NCBI GenBank assembly: GCA_021803345.1 | Contig: JAJZLS010000046.1 | Span: forward strand, 2,274 to 66,273 | Length of the DNA: 64,000 nucleotides | Source of the DNA: Actinomycetes bacterium | Lineage (GTDB): Bacteria > Actinomycetota > Acidimicrobiia > Acidimicrobiales > Acidimicrobiaceae | Direction of reading: 5' to 3' | Shown: piece by piece, positions 27,664-37,854 of the stretch | How positions within the stretch are numbered: the first letter of the stretch is position 1 | Layout of the letters: every line of letters starts with the position of its first letter | Made by a program: the position numbers and the translations under genes | Notes under the pieces: model-generated | The model's input: the letters and a program-made list of their open reading frames with translations, nothing else | Databases searched by the model: none | Told to the model about the DNA's origin: nothing

Positions 27664-29360
27664 CGATCCTCGAAGAGCAGCTTGAATCTCATCCTGAGGG
27701 TCAAGCCCATCACGATGAGCCACGAGGACTATACTTATGGCTGACTTCCACGGATCATAAGATCATTGGAAAGAACTATATGTACACTTCGCTGGTCTTT
27801 TTCATCATTGCAGGCGCGATGGCAATGTTGATTAGGACCCAGCTGTTCTCGCCAAATAACCACTTTGTCTCTCCGCAGACCTATAACGAGCTGTTCACCA
27901 TACACGGTTCGATGATGCTTTATCTATTCGCTGGTCCATTTGCATTTGGTGGATTTGCAAACTATATCCTGCCATTGCAGATTGGCGCGCCGGATATGGC
28001 GTTCCCCAGATTGAATGCGCTGTCGTATTGGCTTTATGTAACCGGAGGTATTACGATGCTTCTCGGTTTCTTTACTGCTTCGGGTGCTGCGGCATTTGGC
28101 TGGGTAGCTTACGCCCCACTTTCTAGCGCTACCAATTCACCTGGAGCTGGTCCGGACCTTTGGATTGTCTCAATTATGCTGGTCGGATTTTCCGGTATCT
28201 TTACCGCAGTCAACCTGGTGACTACCACTTTTTATCTGCGTGCTCCGGGTATGACAATGTTCAGGCTTCCGATATTTGTCTGGAACATGTTTGTCACAGG
28301 TCTTTTGATATTGATCGCCTTCCCGGTGCTTACTGCGGCTCTGATCATGCTGTATGTGGATCGCCATTTTGGAGCGCACGTCTTCTCGGTTGCTGGGGGA
28401 GGAATACCGGTTTTATGGCAGAACCTGTTCTGGTTCTTTGGCCATCCTGAGGTTTACATTCTCGCCCTGCCGTTCTTCGGCATGGTGACCGAGATAGTAC
28501 CGGTATTTTCCCGCAAGCCAGTGTTTGGTTATAAGGGACTGGTATTTGCAACTTTGGCTATAGCTGGACTTTCAACCGGAGTTTGGGCACACCATATGTT
28601 CACCACCGGTACTGTGTTGCTTCCTTTCTTTAGCGCAATGTCTCTGCTTATAGCGGTGCCAACCGGTATCAAAATTTTTACCTGGATTGGAACGATGTGG
28701 AAGGGGCAGGTTGAGTTTAGGTCGCCGATGCTCTTTGTGGTAGGTTTTATCTTTGTCTTTACCATGGGTGGAATTACCGGGGTTCTATTGGCGGCACCCC
28801 CAATCGACTTCGCTACCCATGACACTTATTTTGTGGTGGCCCATTTCCATCAAGTATTATTTGGTACTGCAGTCTTTGCCGGTTTCGGAGGATTTTACTA
28901 CTGGTATCCCAAGATGACTGGGAGGATGTTCAGGGAAAATCTGGCTAAGTTGCACTTTTGGGTTACGTTTATAGGATTTAACGTAACCTTTCTGCCTCAG
29001 TACCTTCTTGGTCTCAAGGGAATGCCCCGTCGTATCGCTGAGTACCTTCCTGCTGATCACTACACGACTCTGAATAGAATTTCCACTATTGGTGCCTATA
29101 TCACAGGCGCTGCATTTATCATTTGGATGGCGAATATGTGGATATCATGGAGGAAGCCTATTAAGGCCTCAGATAATCCATGGGACGGTCATACACTCGA
29201 ATGGGCGACTACCTCGCCTCCATCTCACCACAACTTCGAGAAACTTCCGCCGATACGCTCGCAACGTCCAGTGTGGGACATGAACCACCCAGAGTATGCA
29301 GATTGGGCAAATCCGGATGGCCATGATTCATCCCAACCTGAAAAGGTCGGTGAGAGATGA
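27660..29360 (+). CDS. ctaD: Cytochrome c oxidase subunit I
   Basis: Catalytic subunit of the aa3 terminal oxidase, reducing oxygen to water while pumping protons. ATG at 27660 overlaps the ctaC stop and follows GAAGGTG, giving 566 residues and about 12 helices. Diagnostic residues are the low-spin haem His in [25 protein letters not shown] (CuB His and the cross-linked Tyr), AHHMFTTG (two CuB His) and the haem a/a3 ligands in [10 protein letters not shown]. The GHPEVY glutamate belongs to type A1 heme-copper oxidases. Confidence 0.97.
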   Translation: MTILEEQLESHPEGQAHHDEPRGLYLWLTSTDHKIIGKNYMYTSLVFFIIAGAMAMLIRTQLFSPNNHFVSPQTYNELFTIHGSMMLYLFAGPFAFGGFANYILPLQIGAPDMAFPRLNALSYWLYVTGGITMLLGFFTASGAAAFGWVAYAPLSSATNSPGAGPDLWIVSIMLVGFSGIFTAVNLVTTTFYLRAPGMTMFRLPIFVWNMFVTGLLILIAFPVLTAALIMLYVDRHFGAHVFSVAGGGIPVLWQNLFWFFGHPEVYILALPFFGMVTEIVPVFSRKPVFGYKGLVFATLAIAGLSTGVWAHHMFTTGTVLLPFFSAMSLLIAVPTGIKIFTWIGTMWKGQVEFRSPMLFVVGFIFVFTMGGITGVLLAAPPIDFATHDTYFVVAHFHQVLFGTAVFAGFGGFYYWYPKMTGRMFRENLAKLHFWVTFIGFNVTFLPQYLLGLKGMPRRIAEYLPADHYTTLNRISTIGAYITGAAFIIWMANMWISWRKPIKASDNPWDGHTLEWATTSPPSHHNFEKLPPIRSQRPVWDMNHPEYADWANPDGHDSSQPEKVGER

Positions 29361-29749
29361 AAGCTGAACGGGGTATTTATCTCATCATCGGGACTTTCTT
29401 CTTTGTCATTACCGTGATCTACTTTCTTTGGTCTGGTGAGGCAGGCGGAACCATAATGCTGTTTGCAGCGGCCGGACTCGGAATAATGCCCGGACTTTAT
29501 ATGGCATGGTGGGCTAGAAGGATGGCGCCACGTCCAGAAGACCGGCCAGATGCCACGCTGGCTGAGGGTTCTGGACCGGTGGGAGCGTTCCCAGCCAACA
29601 CCATTTGGCCGTTTGTATTTGGAATTGGAGCAGCTTTTACGGGGCTTAGCCTGGTTTGGGGAGTGTGGCTTGCAGTTATTGGAATTGGGTTCATTCTCTC
29701 GACTGCTATAAATGTCTCACTTGAGTCACGTCGTGGTGGCTCTGTCTAA
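29357..29749 (+). CDS. ctaF: Cytochrome c oxidase subunit IV, actinobacterial type
   Basis: A 130-residue protein with four hydrophobic helices in two pairs and a short basic/acidic loop ([13 protein letters not shown]) between them, the pattern of actinobacterial CtaF. It has no counterpart in proteobacterial oxidases and stabilises the supercomplex. It overlaps ctaD by 4 bp and is the last gene of the respiratory operon; a hairpin follows 33 bp later. Confidence 0.9.
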   Translation: MKAERGIYLIIGTFFFVITVIYFLWSGEAGGTIMLFAAAGLGIMPGLYMAWWARRMAPRPEDRPDATLAEGSGPVGAFPANTIWPFVFGIGAAFTGLSLVWGVWLAVIGIGFILSTAINVSLESRRGGSV

Positions 29750-29781
29750 GAACATTGACGATATCAGTATTTTCAGTCAGA

Positions 29782-29815
29782 TAGCCTCTCAGCCTGTTGC
29801 AGGATAGAGAGGCTA
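29782..29815 (+). terminator. Terminator hairpin after ctaF
   Basis: TAGCCTCTC (29782-29790) pairs perfectly with GAGAGGCTA (29807-29815) around a 16-base loop, followed by GTCTGTTTTA. It ends the ctaE-ctaF operon before the DedA gene. Confidence 0.7.
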
Positions 29816-29826
29816 GTCTGTTTTAG

Positions 29827-30501
29827 ATGAGCAGCATCGCAAACTATGTTTTAGGGCTTTCGGGAATTGCTGCATTAATATTGGTATTCATCGTTCCGGC
29901 AGCTGAATCATCAATTTTTGTTGGGTTCATATTTCCCGGTGAGACCGTTGTGATAGTGGGTGGAGTTCTGGCATCTGAGCACAAGTTTCCCTTGCTGGCA
30001 GTTATAGCAGCAGCCTCACTGGGAGCAATAATTGGGGACAGCATTGGTTATTTTGTGGGCAAGAGGTGGGGTCGCAAACTGATCGATGGGCCATTATCCC
30101 GTTTTATTAAGCCATCGCATCTAGCTCGGGCTGAGGAGTTTATGGCTCGAAGAGGTGGGCCTGGCGTATTTATAGGAAGGTTCACCACTGCGCTGAGGGT
30201 ACTTATCCCAGGAATAGCTGGAGTGAGTGAAATGTCTTATCGGACTTTTGCCATCTTCAATGTGCTTGGGGGAATCTGCTGGGCTATCGCGATGGCTTCG
30301 CTTGGATATGTGGCTGGTCAGAGCTTTCATCAAGTGGAGAAAGTGGCCGGTGAAATTTCATACATTCTTCTCGGCTTAGTAGTAGCCGCAATAGTTGTAT
30401 TTATTATGATCCGCAAAAGACGGGAAAAGAAAATTCTTGCTCAATATGAGAAAAAGGATCAGAGCGGCATCATAAGTCAAGAAGGCCAGGCAAATTGTTA
30501 G
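29827..30501 (+). CDS. DedA-family membrane protein
   Basis: A 224-residue integral membrane protein with the DedA/SNARE-associated signature: FIFPGETVVIVGG near 35-47, GDSIGYFVGKRWG near 64-76, and GRFTTALRVLIPGIAGVSEMSYRTF near 118-142. Recent work shows that several DedA proteins flip lipid carriers such as undecaprenyl phosphate or phosphatidylethanolamine; which one applies here is unknown. The C-terminus is basic. Its stop overlaps the convergent glycosyltransferase by 4 bp. Confidence 0.9.
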   Translation: MSSIANYVLGLSGIAALILVFIVPAAESSIFVGFIFPGETVVIVGGVLASEHKFPLLAVIAAASLGAIIGDSIGYFVGKRWGRKLIDGPLSRFIKPSHLARAEEFMARRGGPGVFIGRFTTALRVLIPGIAGVSEMSYRTFAIFNVLGGICWAIAMASLGYVAGQSFHQVEKVAGEISYILLGLVVAAIVVFIMIRKRREKKILAQYEKKDQSGIISQEGQANC

Positions 30502-31403
30502 TTTGCGATTCGGCGTCTAAGACGGGAGCCGAGAAATGGAAGCAGGTAGTTCCAGGCGGATGTTGGCAGCTGCGGCCATAAACCGGCGCGAATCGCCGAT
30601 CTGAGTGACTCCTTGGCGCCTCCCATATCTTTGACCAGCAAAAAGCCCACCATGAAGCGGAGGTAGTGCCAAGCCCATATTCTTCTTAAGAGTCGAGGGT
30701 TTATAGTGCTTTGGCCGGACTCTCTTTTCATCATCAGCTCCATTGCTTTCATAAGCCTCATGAGATCTTTTGAGAAGCCACCATCGGTATCTCTGTAGTA
30801 AACCAGCGGCTCTTCAAGTAATACGACATGGCCGAGTTTGGAAAGCCTCAACCACATGTCCCAGTCCTCAGCTCCGTCGAGCTCCGTCAAGAAGCCGCCG
30901 CACTGTTCGAGTTGGGCCCTTCTCGCCATTACGGTTGACGTTTGAAACCGATTCAATACCAGAATTTCTGAAGTCCAGAGCAGCTTTTCTGGAATAATTT
31001 CCGGCCGCGACTGCTCTCTTTCGAGTAGCCCATGTGCGCTTGATGACCAATGCGAAGCAATCAGTACAGCTTTAGAGTGATTTTTAATTACATCTAGCTG
31101 TCTCTCGCACTTGTCCTTGGACCAGATGTCATCTGCATCAAGAAATGCGATCCATTCACATCTGGCATTCTTTATTCCAAGATTGCGGGCTGAAGATGGT
31201 CCCCCGTTGTGCTTTTTTATCAGAGTGGCCTGAGGAAAATTGGAGGTCACGATGGCACAGGTATTATCGCTGGACTCATCGTCTATGACCAGCACCTCAT
31301 CCGGAACAACTGTTTGGGTGTATACAGATTCGAGCGCTGCCCGTATAGTCTCCTGTGAGTTATATGTTGGGATTACTGCTGTTATGGTTGGTCTTTCCGT
31401 CAT
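30498..31403 (-). CDS. Family 2 glycosyltransferase
   Basis: A 301-residue GT-A fold enzyme. The N-terminus VIPTYNSQETIRAALES, the VIDDESSDNT block near 40-49 and the metal-binding LDADD near 92-96 are typical of GT2. A later WDMWLRLSKLG motif is common in envelope-polysaccharide transferases. The acceptor is unknown. murE lies upstream on the same strand about 200 bp away; that gap contains only a 40-codon hydrophilic frame (31418-31540) without ribosome site. Confidence 0.9.
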   Translation of the reverse strand: MTERPTITAVIPTYNSQETIRAALESVYTQTVVPDEVLVIDDESSDNTCAIVTSNFPQATLIKKHNGGPSSARNLGIKNARCEWIAFLDADDIWSKDKCERQLDVIKNHSKAVLIASHWSSSAHGLLEREQSRPEIIPEKLLWTSEILVLNRFQTSTVMARRAQLEQCGGFLTELDGAEDWDMWLRLSKLGHVVLLEEPLVYYRDTDGGFSKDLMRLMKAMELMMKRESGQSTINPRLLRRIWAWHYLRFMVGFLLVKDMGGAKESLRSAIRAGLWPQLPTSAWNYLLPFLGSRLRRRIAN

Positions 31404-31600
31404 CGGCTATTGTTCGCTCATTCTGCCTGCTCCTGTAGAAGGCTCGAGTTGAGTACTGCTCCTTTTGATATTGGTTTGGTTTCAGTTGACACAGTTGATC
31501 TTGGGGAAGTTGTTTCTTGATCGGTTTGAAGCTTGTCCATCTTTGAGTTTGCGACTGACCAGGTAGGTATCTCTACGATTGCAGTAGCTGTTTAGTGTTT

Positions 31601-33112
31601 TCAGCTTCTGGCATATAGCTGGACCCTAGGGTGATATGAACCTTGAGCTAAAGCCTTGATGGCATTAGTGGCCACTTCCACGTCATCAAGATGGATCTTC
31701 TGCGATCCTATCCGGAGGCTCTTCTCGTGACCTCGCCCGACGATGAGTACGGTATCTCCCGGCGAAGCTGAATTGATGGCGAGTTGAATTGCTTTTTCCC
31801 GGTCTGGTTCGATCGAGATCCTCCCTTCTGGCATGTCAATAGTACCAGCCAGGAGTTGTTCAATTATGGAAAAGGGATCTTCGTCTCCTGGAGAATCTAT
31901 GGTCAGAATGGCATGGTTTGCACTTGCCAAGGCCCTGCCCAGTTCTGGTCTTTTTAGCCGGTCCCTGCCACCGCGGGCTCCAGCAACTATGAATATTTCA
32001 GAGTCGTCGGATGAAAGCGATCTGGCAGTTTCAATCAGCGACCGAATGGCACCTGGCGTGTGAGCATAGTCAATTATGACTTCCATGGGCTGACCCAGCT
32101 CTAAGCGTTGGAATCGGCCTGAAACAGCTTTGCAGCTGCGGATACCCTTAACTGCGGCACTGGTGTCGATACCCAGGATGTGCAGGGTAAGGAATGCAGC
32201 CGCGGCGTTTTGGGAATTGCAAATTCCCACGATTGGCGAAAAGATTTCGGTGGAAACGTCTGGTCCCTCAAGGTTGAAGGTTGTACCATCATGGGAGATG
32301 CTGATGTCTTTAATCTGATAATCGGCTTTTTCGGAGGTACCGAAAGTAACCACCGGTACAGAGACTTGAGAGCTGAGCCTTTCTCCCCATTCGTCATCGA
32401 TGCAAATCAGTGCCTGCTTGGTACGACCGGACTCGAATAATTGAGCCTTGGTTGCGTAATATTGCTCAATTGTGCCGTGGTAGTCAAGATGTTCAGCGGT
32501 TAGGTTTGTAAACACTGCCAGCTCGAACCAGGTACCGTCAATTCGATGCTGGTCAATACCATGTGAGGATACTTCCATCACAGCAGTATCCACCCCGTCA
32601 TCGGCCATATCTGCCAACCATTTTTGTAGTGAAGGTGCCTCGGGAGTGGTGAAAAGTGCAGGTATCGATTGTCCGGCAATCTTGGTCTCAATAGTCCCAA
32701 TAAGTCCCGACCTGATGCCTGCAAATTCAAGCGCAGTCTCGATCATGTAGGTGGTGGTGGTTTTACCATTTGTGCCGGTAACTCCAACGACCCGCATTTT
32801 TGAAGATGGGTTATCGTAAATCAACGACGAGATCTTCCCCAAAACCCTTCGCACTGATGGGACAATTATTTGGGGTAGGTCGTAAGGAAGCTTTCTCGAT
32901 ACAAGCAGTGCGGATGCTCCGTTTGCGACTGCCTCGTCAGCAAAGTCATGTCCATCGAGGTTTGCTCCTTTCATCGCGGCGAATAAATTTCCCGGAGATA
33001 CTAAGCGGGAGTCGCTCGCCGCCCCTGATATCTCTACATCGGGGCCTACCAGAGTCGCTTCTGGGGTTTGTGCTGCTAAATATGAAAGTAGAGAACCCAA
33101 GTGATCAACCAC
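31601..33112 (-). CDS. murE: MurE-type UDP-MurNAc-dipeptide ligase with DSPG motif
   Basis: Adds the third stem-peptide residue to UDP-MurNAc-L-Ala-D-Glu. The 503-residue enzyme has the P-loop TGTNGKTTT (112-120), the TTPEAP substrate loop near 155, the carbamylated lysine region (K222 in YYATKAQLF) and the C-terminal GGRDRLKRPELG. At the selectivity site, where meso-diaminopimelate enzymes carry DNPR, it reads DSPG (406-409). That may mean a different third residue, a relaxed site, or simply lineage drift. It is not in a dcw cluster: its neighbours are a glycosyltransferase and a tRNA. The start is GTG. Confidence 0.88.
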   Translation of the reverse strand: MVDHLGSLLSYLAAQTPEATLVGPDVEISGAASDSRLVSPGNLFAAMKGANLDGHDFADEAVANGASALLVSRKLPYDLPQIIVPSVRRVLGKISSLIYDNPSSKMRVVGVTGTNGKTTTTYMIETALEFAGIRSGLIGTIETKIAGQSIPALFTTPEAPSLQKWLADMADDGVDTAVMEVSSHGIDQHRIDGTWFELAVFTNLTAEHLDYHGTIEQYYATKAQLFESGRTKQALICIDDEWGERLSSQVSVPVVTFGTSEKADYQIKDISISHDGTTFNLEGPDVSTEIFSPIVGICNSQNAAAAFLTLHILGIDTSAAVKGIRSCKAVSGRFQRLELGQPMEVIIDYAHTPGAIRSLIETARSLSSDDSEIFIVAGARGGRDRLKRPELGRALASANHAILTIDSPGDEDPFSIIEQLLAGTIDMPEGRISIEPDREKAIQLAINSASPGDTVLIVGRGHEKSLRIGSQKIHLDDVEVATNAIKALAQGSYHPRVQLYARS

Positions 33113-33328
33113 TCTTTAAAAGTCGGAGAACTACGAAAATTAGTTACATATATTTTTACCGTTTTTGTCTAAGATGACTATTAGGAACTACCTAAGTTAA
33201 TCTTAATTTTGCTGAGTCGAAACATTTTCTCATAACAATCCCGGCTTGTCATCACAAGGAGGGTAGTTATTTACCACTTATCGATTATTTATAAATCAGA
33301 ACTGCCTAAAATTTCCAGCAGAACTGAG

Positions 33329-33400
<72 letters not shown>

Positions 33401-33517
33401 ACATAAGCCAGGTTAGTGCGAACAATTAATGATCACGTCTGGATAATGGCATTGTCGGGTATGCACTAGACTTTCAGGGTCGATTTTAAACCAGAAATTA
33501 AAGGTGGCAATAAGTTT

Positions 33518-35140
33518 ATGGGAGTACGTGAAGCAATAGAGGAAACGTTATCTTCTGCGCTTGTCCACCTTGGTGTCAATCCAGATCATGTCCAATTTGT
33601 CGTGGAAAGACCCCAGCGTTTAGAGCATGGCGAATTTTCCACCAATCTTGCTATGGTGGCTGCCAAAAGTGTCGGCGAGAATCCCAGGTCTTTTGCAGAG
33701 AAGCTGTGCCAGTACCTAATGGATAATCCCGTTGATTACCAGGAAAAAGTGGAAATAGCGGGGCCAGGATTTATAAATTTCTATTTGAATTACCGTTATC
33801 TTCACAATGAGCTTATTCAAGTGTTGGCCCTGGGCGAGGATCAATTTGCCAAATCCAACCTGGGCGCTCACGAAAAAGTAATACTGGAATTTTGTTCCGC
33901 CAATCCAACGGGTCCGCTGCATGTGGGAAACGGGTGGTGGGCATCTTACGGAGACGCTTTGGCCCGGCTATTGCGTCGCTGTGGATATCAGGTTTCCACT
34001 GAGTACTACGTCAATGATACGGGTGGTCAGATCAGGAGACTTGGTGAGTCCCTACTGGCCCGACGAGCGGGTAAAGAGGTTAACGAGGACGGATATCAAG
34101 GGGAGTATGTCTCAGTGCTTTCTGAAACATATGACGGTCCCGAAGAGGTCCTTGAAGCTGGCAAGTGGGCTGCAGAAAAGAACCTCGAGACTATCCGAGA
34201 CTCCCTCGAGAAGCTTGGGATACATTTTAATGTCTGGTATTCTCAGGCTTCAATCGAAGAATCCGGGGCAGTGCAGGAGATGGTTGAGCTACTTGAAGCC
34301 AAGGGGCTGGTGGTTGACCAGGATGGCAAGAAGCTATTTTTATCAACTAAATTCGGTGACAGCAGGGATCGCTTCCTGACCAAGTCCGATGGGGATTTCA
34401 CCTATCTCGCCGGGGACATCGCCTATCACTACAACAAATTGGTAATCAGAGGGTTTGACCGGGCTATCGACATTTTTGGCGCAGACCATCACGGTCAGGT
34501 GGCATCTCTAAAAGCGGCTATGGAGGCATTAGAAATTGGTGCCTCCCGATTGGAAATTATTTTAGGTCAGATGGTTTCGCTATTATCTGGCTCGGACCGA
34601 CTCAAGTTTTCAAAACGCAAAGGGAATCTTATTCCACTGGGAGACCTGGTGGATGACCTTGGACCTTCAGCTACCCGCATCTTGTCGCTTTCCACTTCTA
34701 TCGATCGAGCGACTTCTGTCGATATCGATAAGGTCACGGCGGAGTCGATGGACAACCCGGTTTACTACATTCAGTACGCACACGCGAGGATGGCCTCAAT
34801 AGAAAGGGTAAGGGATCAGAAGGGCATTATTGTTCCGGAGATTTCTAAGATCAACCTGTCTCTACTTTCCCATCCGAGAGAGTTGGCTCTTCTGCGTGAG
34901 ATGAGGATGCTTCCTGAAATAGTTGAGGAGGCGGCCAAGGAAAGGGCGCCCTTCAAAGTTGCCAATTGGCTGAAAGAGTTCTCAGGACTTTTCCACAGTT
35001 TTTATCATGACTGCTATGTGATTTCCGATTCGGTGGATTTAGAACTTACCTATGCCAGGCTTGCATTGGTAGCTGGTTGCAAATTGGCGCTTAGAGTGGC
35101 GTTATCGCTTCTTGGAGTAGAGGCACTGGAGAGAATGTGA
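33518..35140 (+). CDS. argS: Arginyl-tRNA synthetase
   Basis: Class I aminoacyl-tRNA synthetase that charges tRNA-Arg; this class needs the tRNA for activation. The 540-residue protein has the N-terminal Add-1 domain (about 1-90), the HIGH-type motif as HVGN within NPTGPLHVGN near 128-137, the KMSK-type motif as FSKRKGN near 363, and the DALR anticodon-binding domain at the end. It overlaps lysA by one base. Position before lysA-hom-thrC matches the mycobacterial order. Confidence 0.97.
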   Translation: MGVREAIEETLSSALVHLGVNPDHVQFVVERPQRLEHGEFSTNLAMVAAKSVGENPRSFAEKLCQYLMDNPVDYQEKVEIAGPGFINFYLNYRYLHNELIQVLALGEDQFAKSNLGAHEKVILEFCSANPTGPLHVGNGWWASYGDALARLLRRCGYQVSTEYYVNDTGGQIRRLGESLLARRAGKEVNEDGYQGEYVSVLSETYDGPEEVLEAGKWAAEKNLETIRDSLEKLGIHFNVWYSQASIEESGAVQEMVELLEAKGLVVDQDGKKLFLSTKFGDSRDRFLTKSDGDFTYLAGDIAYHYNKLVIRGFDRAIDIFGADHHGQVASLKAAMEALEIGASRLEIILGQMVSLLSGSDRLKFSKRKGNLIPLGDLVDDLGPSATRILSLSTSIDRATSVDIDKVTAESMDNPVYYIQYAHARMASIERVRDQKGIIVPEISKINLSLLSHPRELALLREMRMLPEIVEEAAKERAPFKVANWLKEFSGLFHSFYHDCYVISDSVDLELTYARLALVAGCKLALRVALSLLGVEALERM

Positions 35141-36465
35141 TGAATCCTTATCAGGACATGTTCGAAGGCATAAATCCAGATATTACTCCAGAAGATCCCA
35201 TAGCTCTGCATCTACTTCCCGAAGGATCTGGTGTCGGCAGGGATGGATCGCTCTGGATCCGGGGCCAGAAAGTGTCAGATCTTGCCAAAGAATTTGGGAC
35301 GCCTCTTTTTATCTATGACGAAGTACAAATAAGGGACCGTGCCAGGCAGCTGAAGAATTTGTTTGGTGCAGATGTGGCTTATGCCTCTAAAGCATTTTTG
35401 TGTATTGCAATGGCCAAAATCTGTGCGGATGAAGGATTGCACCTTGACGTTGCTTCCGGGGGAGAATTGGCCGTAGCCCTAAGGGCAGGATTTCCTGCCG
35501 AGAGAGTCGTATTCCACGGCAACAACAAATCCCGTAGCGAGCTCCAACTGGCTCTGGAAGTCGGCGTAGGCCGAATCGTGGTTGATTCTTTCAATGAGAT
35601 CGATCGACTTGAGGCTTTAGCTGCAGACAGAGGACCAGTAAAAGTTTGGATCAGAGTAACTCCAGGTGTGGAAGCACATACGCACGAGTTCGTAATGACC
35701 GGCCAAGACGACTCAAAGTTTGGATTCGGGATGATGTCGGGAGATGCCAAACTCGCCATGGATCGGCTGAGGACTTCGGACAGCTTGCAGCTGGTGGGAG
35801 TCCATGCTCATATTGGGAGTCAGATCTTTTCCCTTGATTCATTCGTGAAAGAGGTCGAGATTCTGGCGCCATTTTTTGCTTCGGCAGGTGTTGACGAGCT
35901 AAATTTTGGCGGCGGCCTTGGAGTCCCATATCTGCAGGGTGAGCCCAGGATATCTTTTGAGGAGTGGGCATCTGCGCTTCAAGATGGTGCGAGGGCGGCG
36001 GGAATACCCTCGTCAGCGCGAATCATGGTTGAGCCGGGGAGGTCTCTAGTGGCTCCGACCGCCATAACGGTGTATGAGGTTGGAACGATCAAGGAGATTC
36101 CATCTGTCAGGACCTACCTGAGTGTGGATGGAGGAATGAGTGATAATCCACGTCCCGTGCTATATGACAGTGGGTATGAGGTGTTTGCTATTGACAATCT
36201 TTTGAGCTTCAGAGAGCGAAAGGTTACAGTGGTAGGTAAACACTGCGAATCTGGAGATATCCTGGTTAAAGATGGTCGGCTGCCATCATCAGTCAAGATT
36301 GGTGATTATATCGCTACTCCCGTGACGGGGGCATACGGATACTCTATGGCCTCCAATTATAACAAAGTCACCCGACCTCCAGTTGTGTTTGTAAACAATG
36401 AAGGATACCGATTGGTATTACGCAGGGAGACGGTGGACGATCTTGTCTCTCTGGACGTTGAATGA
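35140..36465 (+). CDS. lysA: Diaminopimelate decarboxylase
   Basis: Last step of lysine synthesis: decarboxylates meso-diaminopimelate to L-lysine with PLP. The ATG at 35140 shares a base with the argS stop (TGATG), giving 441 residues. Fold-type III features are the PLP lysine in VAYASKAFLC near 74, HGNNKSRSEL near 126, GGGLGVPY near 257, and the substrate-binding CESGD near 368. It is coupled to argS and followed 40 bp later by hom. Confidence 0.96.
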   Translation: MNPYQDMFEGINPDITPEDPIALHLLPEGSGVGRDGSLWIRGQKVSDLAKEFGTPLFIYDEVQIRDRARQLKNLFGADVAYASKAFLCIAMAKICADEGLHLDVASGGELAVALRAGFPAERVVFHGNNKSRSELQLALEVGVGRIVVDSFNEIDRLEALAADRGPVKVWIRVTPGVEAHTHEFVMTGQDDSKFGFGMMSGDAKLAMDRLRTSDSLQLVGVHAHIGSQIFSLDSFVKEVEILAPFFASAGVDELNFGGGLGVPYLQGEPRISFEEWASALQDGARAAGIPSSARIMVEPGRSLVAPTAITVYEVGTIKEIPSVRTYLSVDGGMSDNPRPVLYDSGYEVFAIDNLLSFRERKVTVVGKHCESGDILVKDGRLPSSVKIGDYIATPVTGAYGYSMASNYNKVTRPPVVFVNNEGYRLVLRRETVDDLVSLDVE

Positions 36466-36505
36466 AGTACGAGAAGAGCGTCCCAAGGGACGCTAAGTTG
36501 GAGGA

Positions 36506-37807
36506 GTGAGTTCTATACCGATTCGATTAGGGATACTTGGTTGCGGCAACGTTGGAGCTGCTTTGGTCAAGATCATAGCCGAAGACCAAAGATTGATAGA
36601 GGCACAGACAGGCGAGGTACTTGAGATAGCCAAGATAGCAGTTCGTGATGTGTCTAGTTCACGTCCCGAGTGGGTTCCAACTGAGCTTTTGACCGATGAT
36701 CCGTATTCAGTAGTTGACGATCCTTCCATCGATATTGTTGTCGAGGTAATGGGGGGATATGAACCGGCCAAAGATTTGATAGAACGCTCTTTGCGTAATA
36801 AGAAGTCGGTGGTAACTGCAAATAAGACTCTTTTCAGTGATTTTGGCGAGGAAATTTCTGAGCTTGCCAGTTCTCAGGGAAGAGATATTTTCTTTGAAGC
36901 AGCGGTGGCTGGAGGTATCCCTCTTATACGGTCACTTAGAGTATCTCTTGCCGCTGAGCGTCTTCGAAGGGTTACTGGGATTGTGAATGGCACAACCAAC
37001 TACATACTTACCAGGATGGCAGAGGATCGGCTCAGCTATCAAGAAGCCCTGAAATCCGCACAGCAGCTCGGATATGCGGAATCTGATCCGACTTCTGACG
37101 TGGAAGGGGTCGATGCCGCCGCCAAGGCTGCAATTCTTGCTTCGATTGCATTCAGCCGTAAGGTATCGCTGGGGGATGTCTCTAGAGATGGCATCACCTC
37201 TATCACCTTGGATGACTTTGATTTCGCTAAGCGTCATGGTTACACGATCAAGCTGCTTGCTATCTGTGAATGGATCGGAGATTCAGAAGGTGACAGTGGG
37301 AAGATTTCCGTCAGGGTCTATCCCGCAATGGTTCCTTTCACTCATCCATTGGCATCGGTTAGGGACGCATTTAATGCGGTTTTCATCGAGGGTGATTCAG
37401 TTGGAGAGCTGATGTTCTATGGAAGAGGAGCAGGCGGACTCCCCACGGCATCGGCTGTTCTGGGCGATATAATTGATGCGGCTCACAATCTAAGGTATGG
37501 AACCACAGAACGTCATGTTGAGCGATCGATCGGGCAGTTGCTCTCGATAGATGAGTTGACTTCACAGTTTTATATTGCTCTCGATGTGAGTGACAAGCCG
37601 GGAGTATTGGCTCAGGTAGCCACGGTGTTTGGTCGAAATGGTGTTTCAATAATGTCGATGGAACAGGTGGGGCTTGGTCAGGATGCGAGGCTAATTTTCA
37701 TTACCCATCAGGCAAAAGAAAGTGACATGAAAAAGACTCTGGATGACGTGGTTGGTCTTGACTCAGCTAAGAGGCTGGTTGGTTTTATAAGGGTACTTCC
37801 AGGTTGA
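36506..37807 (+). CDS. hom: Homoserine dehydrogenase
   Basis: Reduces aspartate semialdehyde to homoserine, the branch point to threonine and methionine. The 433-residue protein has the NAD(P)-binding GILGCGNVGAALVKI (8-22), the signature FEAAVAGGIPLIRSLR and GIVNGTTNYIL near 130-165, and a C-terminal ACT domain (about 350-433) for threonine feedback. The GTG at 36506 directly follows GGAGGA, which is unusually close. The next gene is thrC. Confidence 0.96.
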   Translation: MSSIPIRLGILGCGNVGAALVKIIAEDQRLIEAQTGEVLEIAKIAVRDVSSSRPEWVPTELLTDDPYSVVDDPSIDIVVEVMGGYEPAKDLIERSLRNKKSVVTANKTLFSDFGEEISELASSQGRDIFFEAAVAGGIPLIRSLRVSLAAERLRRVTGIVNGTTNYILTRMAEDRLSYQEALKSAQQLGYAESDPTSDVEGVDAAAKAAILASIAFSRKVSLGDVSRDGITSITLDDFDFAKRHGYTIKLLAICEWIGDSEGDSGKISVRVYPAMVPFTHPLASVRDAFNAVFIEGDSVGELMFYGRGAGGLPTASAVLGDIIDAAHNLRYGTTERHVERSIGQLLSIDELTSQFYIALDVSDKPGVLAQVATVFGRNGVSIMSMEQVGLGQDARLIFITHQAKESDMKKTLDDVVGLDSAKRLVGFIRVLPG

Positions 37808-37854
37808 AGGTTCACAGCGACCGAGCGGATGAAATTATGATGAGGTTTTAGTTG

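Noticed and set aside
31418..31540. 40-codon minus-strand frame between murE and the glycosyltransferase
   Set aside because: Hydrophilic, no ribosome binding site, no recognisable family; best taken as a chance frame.
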